Source: a virus
Reading direction: 5' to 3' (one strand)
Virus record (IMG/VR): IMGVR_UViG_3300025889_000149
Span: 1-55,498 of that record
DNA: 55,498 bases
The translations under genes were made by a program, and so were the position numbers. Below the pieces are notes generated by a model that was given only the letters and a program-made list of their open reading frames with translations, was not told the origin of the DNA and made no database searches. Every line of letters starts with the position of its first letter. Position 1 is the stretch's first letter. Below are positions 38,289 through 46,099 of the stretch, piece after piece.

Positions 38289-39014
38289 ATGATTAGAACA
38301 ATCACAGCATTAACTGCTTTGGCATTGATAACAACAATGTCTTTTGCAAATGCAGAAACACCTGAAACTGTAACCGTAACAGAGTTTCCATTTGAAGTAA
38401 GTGTTCTTGAGGGTGGAAGTATTACTTTCACAAATAATGGTACAACTACAATGGATTTTGTAAGTTATGGTTGGTTTGATGGAAGTGTTCAACCAAATGA
38501 ATCTTTGACTATAGATTTGCCAATCACTGATTGTGGAAATGTCTGCTTCTTTGCAGAGGATTACTACATTAGAGATTTATCTACAGGTGATTACAGCATA
38601 TTACATATTATTGCAAAACCAGTAATAGTTGAAGTAATATCAGAGCCTGTAGTAATAGAAGAGTCATTACAAGTTGAAGAAACAATAGTAACTGAAGATG
38701 ATGGTATCTACAATGTTGCATTGATTAATGAAGATCCAGATATGATCACATTACAATTACAACTTGCAGAAATAACAAGTGACTTAAATTCAGCACTTGA
38801 GCAATTAGCATTAAAAAATGCAGAAATTTCATCACTTCAAACTCAAATTGAATTTATTAATTCAACATCAGTTGACACTACATACACCGAGCAGTTAGAA
38901 TCTCAAATAGTTTCAATTACAGCAGAAAAAGACAAATGGAAACAACTAGCAAATAGTTGGTACACTGTAGCTATGGAACAACTGAGAGTAATGGTACAAG
39001 TCTTAGGACTTTAA
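38289..39014 (+). CDS. Secreted cupredoxin-like protein with coiled-coil tail
   Basis: A 241-residue protein. Residues 1-22 are a signal peptide ending FANA. Residues 25-115 form a beta-sandwich like plastocyanin-type domains of Nitrososphaerota ('VLEGGSITFTNNGTTTMDFV ... YSILHIIAKP'), but the usual copper ligands (His...Cys-His-Met) are not evident; two Cys in DCGNVC could form a disulphide. Residues 150-240 are a coiled coil with an amphipathic end. It would lie outside the cell membrane, near AMO. Copper handling is unlikely without ligands; a structural or binding role is more plausible. Confidence 0.6.
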   Translation: MIRTITALTALALITTMSFANAETPETVTVTEFPFEVSVLEGGSITFTNNGTTTMDFVSYGWFDGSVQPNESLTIDLPITDCGNVCFFAEDYYIRDLSTGDYSILHIIAKPVIVEVISEPVVIEESLQVEETIVTEDDGIYNVALINEDPDMITLQLQLAEITSDLNSALEQLALKNAEISSLQTQIEFINSTSVDTTYTEQLESQIVSITAEKDKWKQLANSWYTVAMEQLRVMVQVLGL

Positions 39015-39151
39015 CCATTTCCTATATTTTTTCCTATTTTAATACAGAAAGGATTCTGACAATAATATATTGTTCTACCTTTTGGACTTTTTACAGAATA
39101 TGCTATCATACAACAATCTTCACAAAGTTTAACATGTTTTGTATTTAGCAC
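39011..39151 (-). CDS. Possible small zinc-ribbon gene, GTG start (46 aa)
   Basis: A minus-strand frame with CEDCCM and YCQNPFC, a plausible zinc ribbon, ending in a four-base overlap with the stop of the secreted-protein gene. The GTG start is uncertain: the nearest TATA is only about ten bases away. It may be a degraded gene. Confidence 0.4.
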   Translation of the reverse strand: MLNTKHVKLCEDCCMIAYSVKSPKGRTIYYCQNPFCIKIGKNIGNG

Positions 39152-39186
39152 AATATACTTATATACTAGTCAATTATATAAAATTT

Positions 39187-39528
39187 ATGGCTATAACTTC
39201 ATCTGTAAGTGATTGGACATCAGCTAACGTTTCAAAAACTTTGAGCGTTCAGTCTGCATTGACCTCAAAATTGAGAGTCTACAAAATCAAATGCACAGCA
39301 GGGGGTAGCGATACTTATGCAACAAACGGTAATTCAGCCGATGTAAAACAAGGAAGAATTAGCACATTAGTATCTGTTATTCCAGAATATAGTAGCACTG
39401 ACTATATCGTCAAATACGATAAAGCCAATGAAAAGATCATTCTTATTGATCCTACTACTGGTGCTGAAATTGCAAATGCAACATCTATTGCAAGTGCAAC
39501 ATTTGAATTCCTAGTATTTGGCTACTAG
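39187..39528 (+). CDS. Small virion protein
   Basis: A 113-residue beta-rich protein starting MAITSSVSDWTSANVSKTL. The start at 39187 is set by ACTTATATAC at 39157-39166; the longer frame lacks support. Position after the capsid suggests a head decoration or completion protein. Confidence 0.55.
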   Translation: MAITSSVSDWTSANVSKTLSVQSALTSKLRVYKIKCTAGGSDTYATNGNSADVKQGRISTLVSVIPEYSSTDYIVKYDKANEKIILIDPTTGAEIANATSIASATFEFLVFGY

Positions 39529-39587
39529 AGTCCGTAACAGCCTTATTTTTATTTAATCTTTATATATTAGGAAATAATAGTTTATTC

Positions 39588-39863
39588 ATGGTCGAATATA
39601 ATCATAATGCAATAACAGTCGGTTCAGCAGATGCCACTATTAAAGCAAGTCATGGTGTAGTAGTTGCAGTTCATGTCACATTAAAAGGATCAGCAGGAGA
39701 TAAACTCGTATTAAGAAATGGAACAAGTAATACTGATCCTATCGAATTTGAAGTACATGGAGAAGAAGTTCAAAATGTCATCGAAATAAACAGAAGATTT
39801 GAAAACGGTATTAGAGCAGATTTTACTGGTAATACAGCACGTTATATAGTGGTTTACAAGTAA
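39588..39863 (+). CDS. Small beta-rich virion protein
   Basis: A 91-residue protein with repeated strands ('VVVAVHVTLKGSAGDKLVLRNG'), similar in feel to small phage head or tail decoration proteins. CTTTATATAT at 39558-39567 lies about 25 bases upstream. Confidence 0.55.
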   Translation: MVEYNHNAITVGSADATIKASHGVVVAVHVTLKGSAGDKLVLRNGTSNTDPIEFEVHGEEVQNVIEINRRFENGIRADFTGNTARYIVVYK

Positions 39864-39896
39864 TAAATTTAAATACTTAGATTAACCATATAAGTT

Positions 39897-40532
39897 ATGG
39901 CAACTACTTACTGCACAGTAGCCGATGTAGCAGACTATTTAAGGACAGCAATTACTGCAACTACTAGTCCAAATAAGACTCAAGTAGAGAAAATTATTAA
40001 CAGAAAAGAGGGAGAGTTTGAAAGAAGAACTGGTCATGCTTGGAGAACAAAAACTTCCAAAGATGAAGTTTATGATTTACCTCTATCATACATATACGGA
40101 TGGGGTGTTCCAATAAATCTTAAACATAGAAACTGTTTATACTTTGATCCAGATCAAGGAGACAAAATAGAAATTTGGCAAGGTTCTAATTCTATTTGGA
40201 ATAATGTTGTTAGTAATACTGGTTCTTGGGATTTTGAGCCACATCTAGGAAAATTATACTTGAGAGGTTATTTGTTTTCTATACTAAGACAATCTAGACT
40301 TAGAGTAACATATAGATATGGTGGAGAAGATTATGGTGGAGATACAACAATTCCAGACGACATAAAAGATTGTATAATCAAAATGACATGTCTAGAATTA
40401 ATGAATACAATGTTCACTATGAATGAAGTACCTACTGGTGGTATGGTAGATATTAATTCTGTAAAGAGTGATTGGAAAGAAGATATTGAACAATGTATTA
40501 CGAATCGTAAAGAAGTATTCGTGATACCTTAA
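39897..40532 (+). CDS. Head-tail connector (adaptor) protein
   Basis: A 211-residue protein starting TTYCTVADVADYLRTAI, with the helical start and C-terminal helices ('IKDCIIKMTCLELMNTMF') of gp6/gp15-type head-tail adaptors, and a beta insertion in the middle. Position between capsid and tail tube agrees. Its stop overlaps the next start. Confidence 0.65.
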   Translation: MATTYCTVADVADYLRTAITATTSPNKTQVEKIINRKEGEFERRTGHAWRTKTSKDEVYDLPLSYIYGWGVPINLKHRNCLYFDPDQGDKIEIWQGSNSIWNNVVSNTGSWDFEPHLGKLYLRGYLFSILRQSRLRVTYRYGGEDYGGDTTIPDDIKDCIIKMTCLELMNTMFTMNEVPTGGMVDINSVKSDWKEDIEQCITNRKEVFVIP

Positions 40533-41200
40533 TGGGATTTAGTTTTAAAAAATTATTTAGTGGTATAAACGCTAAAATAATGAAATCTGAAGCTGATAGA
40601 CAAGGTTTAGGTAATAATGTTGAAATAAGAACTGATGGTGATGAATTTAAAACATTTGTTAAAGGAAAAAATTTAGGTAATGAACCTAAAAGACATGGTG
40701 TAGCAAAAACAGCAAAGGGTATAATGAATTGGTTTAGAATAAGTAAACAAGAAGCACAATATGATGAACCACCTGATCAAGTAATAAAAGGTAAAATTGT
40801 TGGTAAAGAATATGAGGATCTTCCAGAATATTACGAAGATGCTATTTTTCCTGCAACAGCAAGACCTAATATACAGTCTATAATAAAATGGGTAAGAGAG
40901 ATTAAATTAAACAATATGAATAGTACAGATATATTAAAAGAACTATACGGAGAAAGTTTTGATGAGGATGATATAGTCAAAGATAATACCAATAAAATAG
41001 ACCATTTGGTTAATTCTATAGCATATAAAATATCAAGAAAGATATGGTATGTGGGTAGAAGACCCTCATCCATGACTGATAGTCAATGGAACGAAATAAC
41101 CAAACACATGAGACCACCCGAGGGTAGTTATGGTAATAATGATGTTTGGAAAAATTTTAAATATGATGAGACTTATCAATATACATCAGGTGTTATGTAA
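40532..41200 (+). CDS. Unknown neck protein
   Basis: A 222-residue basic protein, mostly helical, without a recognised family. It overlaps the adaptor stop by one base and ends directly before the next ATG, so it is part of the neck gene block. Confidence 0.6.
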   Translation: MGFSFKKLFSGINAKIMKSEADRQGLGNNVEIRTDGDEFKTFVKGKNLGNEPKRHGVAKTAKGIMNWFRISKQEAQYDEPPDQVIKGKIVGKEYEDLPEYYEDAIFPATARPNIQSIIKWVREIKLNNMNSTDILKELYGESFDEDDIVKDNTNKIDHLVNSIAYKISRKIWYVGRRPSSMTDSQWNEITKHMRPPEGSYGNNDVWKNFKYDETYQYTSGVM

Positions 41201-41614
41201 ATGACTATAGCATATTCTATGATAAATAAGACAAAGAGTCTATTAGAGGATAACTGGCAGTTAAGCACAACACCAAATGTAGATTCAGTATGGAATAGAA
41301 GAAGCACAGGATTTATAGGTGATAAAAGCGATCAAATAATATTAACTCCTAAATTGGAAAACATAGAATATTACAGTTTATACGGTGTAGACCATTTACA
41401 TGAAATTACCATAGATTTAGACATTAGAAGTTATCAAGATATAGATAGACATTCAGATGTGGTAGCAGAGGTTTTGAGAATAATCAAGGCTAATATAAGA
41501 GGTGGTAATGATTATGTTGATTTAAGAGTATTAAGTAGTGTTTCTAGAAATGAACGTATGAGAAATATGTTTAATCATATAATTACTATAGTATACAGGG
41601 TACTCAATCCTTAA
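41201..41614 (+). CDS. Tail completion/terminator-like protein
   Basis: A 137-residue protein with 'ITIDLDIRSYQDIDRHSDVVAEVLRII', the helix-strand pattern of tail terminator proteins that cap the tube. Starts directly after the previous stop and precedes the tube gene, the usual place for a terminator. Confidence 0.55.
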   Translation: MTIAYSMINKTKSLLEDNWQLSTTPNVDSVWNRRSTGFIGDKSDQIILTPKLENIEYYSLYGVDHLHEITIDLDIRSYQDIDRHSDVVAEVLRIIKANIRGGNDYVDLRVLSSVSRNERMRNMFNHIITIVYRVLNP

Positions 41615-41645
41615 AATTTAAATACTAATATAAGCATTTAATAAC
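41613..41645 (+). promoter_or_regulatory. TATA promoter of the tail tube gene
   Basis: AAATTTAAATAC at 41614-41625 is centred 26-27 bases before the ATG at 41646, in line with high, separate expression of the tube protein. Confidence 0.55.
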
Positions 41646-42701
41646 ATGGCTGGTATTGTAACTGGTGCAAAAGCGTATGTAACTTGGGGTTTAGAATCAG
41701 GTTACGCACAAGGTGCTACAGTAGACAGACAATTTGGTATTAAACAAGCAGTTAGTAATTTTACTTTAACAAACAATAGAATTGACTTAAACAGATTAGG
41801 TCAGATTGAAACAGCAGATTATGCATACGGAACACAAAGTGGATCATTGGGTATTAGTTTTGTTCTAGCAGATTCTGTATCATCATCAATATCACCAGCA
41901 TCTGCAACAGAATCAGCAGATGATATTTTCTCATTGATTTTTGGTGCTGATAATGCAGGAGTATACGGTGGATTAACACAGGGAGATGCATTAGTAAATT
42001 CAAAATCAGCAACAATTAATGTAGGTGTTGATACTGTAGGTGCTGGTCTTAATACTGGCAAAAAAGTAAGAACTTGTAAAGGTTCAATTCTTAACAGTTT
42101 ATCTATTTCAAGTGCTGTAGGAGATACAGTAAATTGTACAGCAGACTTTACATTTGCAAAAGAATCATTACCAACACTAGTTTATGCAGATGCACAACCA
42201 ACATATACAACTGTTAATCCTTACACATTTGCACATGCAACATTTAAAGGTGCATTAGGAAGTGCAAGTTCTGTAGGAACAACATCATTAGAATTAATTC
42301 AAGATGCTGAAATCAATTTTGGTTTGAATAGTGAAATTTTATACCAATTAGGTGATTTCCAAGGAGTAGATTCATTCAAAAGAAACTTAGATATTACTGG
42401 TAGATTTAGATTACCTTGGTCTGATTGGGTATTGTATGAAAGAGTGTTAGCACAAATTGGACAGGGTGAAAGTGCTGGTACTGAAAAACCAAACATCAAT
42501 GATACTGATGCAACACAGACAAGTGGTACAGCAGATTTGGAATATATGTTTACTAATGGTAATAGAAGCATGAAGATTGAATTAGGTGGAGTATCTATTA
42601 CTGATATTGGAATCACTGGATTAGAACCAGTAGAGCCAATCTACCAAGAACTAACATTTAAAGCAAAAACCTGTAAAATCACAGTAGACACAACAGGATA
42701 A
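41646..42701 (+). CDS. Major tail tube protein
   Basis: A 351-residue Ser/Thr/Ala-rich beta protein starting AGIVTGAKAYVTWGLESGYAQG, a typical opening of tail tube proteins of long-tailed archaeal and bacterial viruses. The following gene pair encodes the frameshifted tail chaperone, then the tape measure, the standard order. It assembles as stacked rings around the tape measure. Confidence 0.75.
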   Translation: MAGIVTGAKAYVTWGLESGYAQGATVDRQFGIKQAVSNFTLTNNRIDLNRLGQIETADYAYGTQSGSLGISFVLADSVSSSISPASATESADDIFSLIFGADNAGVYGGLTQGDALVNSKSATINVGVDTVGAGLNTGKKVRTCKGSILNSLSISSAVGDTVNCTADFTFAKESLPTLVYADAQPTYTTVNPYTFAHATFKGALGSASSVGTTSLELIQDAEINFGLNSEILYQLGDFQGVDSFKRNLDITGRFRLPWSDWVLYERVLAQIGQGESAGTEKPNINDTDATQTSGTADLEYMFTNGNRSMKIELGGVSITDIGITGLEPVEPIYQELTFKAKTCKITVDTTG

Positions 42702-42732
42702 CATTTATTAAATCCTTTAATCAATAACTTGT

Positions 42733-43098
42733 ATGGTTATTAAATCATTTGAAATTGATTGGGAAGATGGTAAGGCTACCATTGAATATGAATCCGATTT
42801 AACTTTTGGTGACATAGAACATGTTATGAATTCATGTGTAGATATGACTAACATGAATGATATTAAAGTTAAAGTTCCACAATATAGAAGAATGATTTTT
42901 CTCAAAGCATTAAGAAAAGCACCATTCACTGTGAATGATAGTAATACTTTAAATAACTTAAAGAACTCAGTAGTAGAGCAAGTTCTTGGGGGATTAATGA
43001 ATGATTTCCCTTTAGGGAACTTTTTGGAGAACTGGGTGAAAAGTATAACAGGCGAAGTAGATCTGACGAGCATAGGGCAGACATATACTACTTCCTAG
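42733..43098 (+). CDS. Tail assembly chaperone, short form
   Basis: A 121-residue protein starting VIKSFEIDWEDGKATIEYES. It lies between tube and tape measure, where the gpG-type chaperone is found, and contains a -1 slippery site near its end. The short form would be the main product. An AT-rich box (TTTATTAAAT, 42704-42713) lies about 25 bases upstream. Confidence 0.75.
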   Translation: MVIKSFEIDWEDGKATIEYESDLTFGDIEHVMNSCVDMTNMNDIKVKVPQYRRMIFLKALRKAPFTVNDSNTLNNLKNSVVEQVLGGLMNDFPLGNFLENWVKSITGEVDLTSIGQTYTTS

Positions 43099-43226
43099 CA
43101 TCTGAGTTTGGCTGGGATAAAGAAAAAGCCGATAGACAACCTCTTTCATACATAAAACTACTAATAGAAAAGCATAACAAACGTATGGAAGAGGAAGAAA
43201 GACAAATGAGAAAACTTAAAAAGTAA
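42733..43226 (+). CDS. Tail assembly chaperone, long form by -1 frameshift
   Basis: Slipping back one base at 43005-43011 continues in an overlapping frame through 43011-43226. This adds about 71 residues ending in 'ADIYYFLASEFGWDKEKADR' and a lysine/glutamate-rich helix, and gives a protein of about 164 residues. This matches the gpG/gpGT arrangement of lambda-type tails, where the long form links chaperone to tube protein. The second frame has no useful start codon of its own, which supports frameshifting. Confidence 0.75.
43005..43011 (+). other. -1 ribosomal frameshift slippery heptamer
   Basis: T TTC CCT in the chaperone frame fits X XXY YYZ exactly: Phe and Pro tRNAs can re-pair with TTT and CCC after slipping back. 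Reading then continues TTT AGG GAA in the -1 frame. Confidence 0.75.
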
Positions 43227-43244
43227 CACTAATATATAAATATC

Positions 43245-45233
43245 ATGTCAACGAATGGTGACTTTAATCAACAACCGAATGAAACTGACGTAGAACAGTT
43301 TGATCGTATACTTGAAAAGTTACAAGAATCTTTTATTAAAATAGGTAAAATTACAGATCAATTAACTAAATCACAGTTTGCAAAATTAGTTCAACAGACT
43401 AATAGATACATGTCTGATGAGAAAAAACGTATGCATAATCTGGATATGGCACAGAAAAAAATGGAACTTTTAAATGAAAGAACTGAAGCCAGAATAAAAG
43501 TAGAAGAAAAAGCGACTAAAAATACTGAAAAACTTTTATCTCTTAGAGAAGCTGAAGCGAGACAAAGAACTAAAGATAAAATGACATTACAAAGGCAACA
43601 TGCAAGTGATGTAAAAGATCACATATTATTAAGACAGAGAGTGAAAGGTACTACAGATGAATTAAAATTCTTTACAAATGCATTAACAAAAGGTATATCG
43701 TTTGGTCAGTTGGGTGGTATGGGATTTCAACAAATATTATCTGCATATAATAGACAAAAAGAACAAGAAGACATAGATGCAAAAATAGATATTATAACAC
43801 AGCAATTAAAAAAGACATTACCAAAAGAACAACAAGAAGATTTACGAGAAGAATTAAAACATCTAGTAGAAGAAAAAAGGAAAGTGGATGATAGTATGGC
43901 TGGTGGTACAGCACAAGGTCTTTTAGGTAAAAGAGGTATGGGTTACCTTAAGAGTATGGGTGAATTTGCTAATAAACATAAAGTAGGAATATTATTAGGT
44001 GCTACAAGTGCTGGTATACTGTTAACTGTATTAAAGAAAGCAATAGATGTATCTCCTGTATTTCAATCTATGCTTAAATTACTTAATTTTGGATTCATGT
44101 TGATACTCAGACCTATAGGTGATTTCTTTGGTTTTATAATGAGACCAGTTATGATATTATTACTTAGAAAATTCATCATACCATTTTATCAATTTTTATA
44201 TCCTAAACTTATGAAACTTGGTACAGAAATAGGTGAGTCATTAAGTGGTAAATTAGGTGCTATATTAAGTGGAGATCCTGAAAAAATATTAAAGGAATTT
44301 TTTGGTTTTGATAAAGAAAATGATCTATTTACAAACTTTACAAATGCAGTGATAGGTATAACCACAATATTAGGTGGTGCTGGTATTGCTGGTGTTACAT
44401 TATATGGAAGTTTATTAGCATTTAGAACGTTAGTTGGAACTATTAATACAGCTTTGGAAGCACTTGGATTAAAAGCACCCACCCCACCTACTACAACTGG
44501 TAGTGGATCAACTGGATCATCAGGTACAGGTAGTAGTGGTAAAGATACATCAAGTAGATCAGCTATTAAAGAAAGTAAATTTGTTGCTGAGGGTAGTAAA
44601 ACAACTGGAAAGGGGGAATTTATGGGAAGAGGTACATCTACATCTAAACAAACATTAACAACTGGTAAATTCAGTAACAATCCAGCCATAAAGGCATTTC
44701 AAAAATTTGTTGAAAGAGTAAATGAAGTTAAAATTAGAAGAGGGTTTGGTGCAGAATATGTGACGGAACAGATTACAAATTATCTATCAAAAAATACAGC
44801 CATACAACAAATGAGTAGAGTTGGAAGTAGATTTAAAAATACAGTTCAAAGTTTTGCAAAAAGATTAGAACCAATAATTAACAGATTAGGTGGAACTCAG
44901 GGATTAGCAAAAGGTGGATTTTGGGGACTTGCATTTAAATTAATGGAAGATATGTTTAATATTAAAATAGATGATAATGCTGGTCAAGGAGTTGCCATGG
45001 CAAATGGTGGACTTATTACAGAACCAATAATGGGTGTTGGACAAAGAACTGGTAAATCATATTTAATGGGTGAGGCTGGTAATGAATATGTAGTTCCACA
45101 AAACAAGATGAATACTGGCGTAAATCTTACAATTAACATTCAAAATATGAGTGGAAATAGAGAAGATATAAATAAGTTAAGAGATGTAGTATTAAGAGTG
45201 ATGCAAGAATCAAGTAGTAAGATGGTGAGATAA
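43245..45233 (+). CDS. Tape measure protein
   Basis: A 662-residue protein: coiled coil at 20-200, hydrophobic segments at about 255-310 and 380-405, a Ser/Gly/Thr linker, and a C-terminus with 'GGLITEPIMGVGQRTGKSYLMGEAGNEYVVP', a hallmark of tape measure tails. It sets tail length and helps DNA entry. By the usual rule of thumb of about 0.15 nm per residue the tail would be near 100 nm; this is only an estimate. Confidence 0.85.
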   Translation: MSTNGDFNQQPNETDVEQFDRILEKLQESFIKIGKITDQLTKSQFAKLVQQTNRYMSDEKKRMHNLDMAQKKMELLNERTEARIKVEEKATKNTEKLLSLREAEARQRTKDKMTLQRQHASDVKDHILLRQRVKGTTDELKFFTNALTKGISFGQLGGMGFQQILSAYNRQKEQEDIDAKIDIITQQLKKTLPKEQQEDLREELKHLVEEKRKVDDSMAGGTAQGLLGKRGMGYLKSMGEFANKHKVGILLGATSAGILLTVLKKAIDVSPVFQSMLKLLNFGFMLILRPIGDFFGFIMRPVMILLLRKFIIPFYQFLYPKLMKLGTEIGESLSGKLGAILSGDPEKILKEFFGFDKENDLFTNFTNAVIGITTILGGAGIAGVTLYGSLLAFRTLVGTINTALEALGLKAPTPPTTTGSGSTGSSGTGSSGKDTSSRSAIKESKFVAEGSKTTGKGEFMGRGTSTSKQTLTTGKFSNNPAIKAFQKFVERVNEVKIRRGFGAEYVTEQITNYLSKNTAIQQMSRVGSRFKNTVQSFAKRLEPIINRLGGTQGLAKGGFWGLAFKLMEDMFNIKIDDNAGQGVAMANGGLITEPIMGVGQRTGKSYLMGEAGNEYVVPQNKMNTGVNLTINIQNMSGNREDINKLRDVVLRVMQESSSKMVR

Positions 45234-46099
45234 TGACATACGATATTTATATTGTTAAAAAAAGTGGTGGGTCAGCATTAAAGATACCAAACATGTCAAA
45301 CATATCTTATGATTTAAACACACCAGTATCACCAATGCCACTTCCAGAAGAAACACATGAAGAAAATGTATTGTTAAAAATAGAGGGTAACTCTGCTCAA
45401 ATAAATATAGATTTTAAAATAACACAGCAGACATTGGATGTATTAGGAACTGTAAGTGGTAATGTAGGCAATAGGTCTTTCACACCTGATTCAAGTATGA
45501 CAAGTCCAATATCAATAATAAACGATATAAAAGATAATTTTGTACCAAAGAGTATAATAGATGCTTATTCTTTTGAGATAGAACATGACAGTAATAGCAA
45601 CAATAGTTTTAGTCAAGATGGAACTATATCATCAATTAGGTTTAATGTATCAGCAGAATCACCTACAGTATGGAATTGTAATATAATATTTTTTGTAGGA
45701 AATGTTGTGGGATTATATGAAGCTAATGTTCCATATCATCCAAGACAAGTATATCTCACAGTTCCAAGTGCTGGAACAATAAATGTATCATGGGTAGCAA
45801 GTGACGTATACGCAAATGCAAGTGATATGCCAGCTGTAACAGGTGCATCTGTAAAATATAAAAAATCTGATTCTCCTGTATGGGTGGAATATGGATCTAA
45901 TCAATATGCAGTTGGTAATGGTGGTGAACCAAGTCCACCAGCAAGTAGTGCATCTACAACTTTAGTTATGTCTGGATTATCAGCAGGAACTTATAAAGTT
46001 AAAGTAGCACAGCTCAGTGAAGATTCATACGATTCAAATGTTTATTATTATAAAAATGGAACAGGTACTGGTGGTGTTAAAGAGGTTACTGTTACTTGA
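45233..46099 (+). CDS. Distal tail protein with FN3 domain
   Basis: A 288-residue protein after the tape measure (TAATG overlap). The N-terminal 175 residues suggest a distal tail or baseplate ring; residues about 180-285 are a fibronectin-III-like domain ('PRQVYLTVPSAGTINVSW ... LSAGTYKVKVAQLS'), common on virion surfaces for weak binding to carbohydrates. Position-based call. Confidence 0.6.
   Translation: MTYDIYIVKKSGGSALKIPNMSNISYDLNTPVSPMPLPEETHEENVLLKIEGNSAQINIDFKITQQTLDVLGTVSGNVGNRSFTPDSSMTSPISIINDIKDNFVPKSIIDAYSFEIEHDSNSNNSFSQDGTISSIRFNVSAESPTVWNCNIIFFVGNVVGLYEANVPYHPRQVYLTVPSAGTINVSWVASDVYANASDMPAVTGASVKYKKSDSPVWVEYGSNQYAVGNGGEPSPPASSASTTLVMSGLSAGTYKVKVAQLSEDSYDSNVYYYKNGTGTGGVKEVTVT

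Noticed and set aside
44189-44689. Minus-strand reading of 166 codons in the tape measure gene
   Set aside because: It is a shadow of the tape measure frame; its Leu/Pro/Val-rich composition is the antisense of Gly/Ser/Thr linkers.
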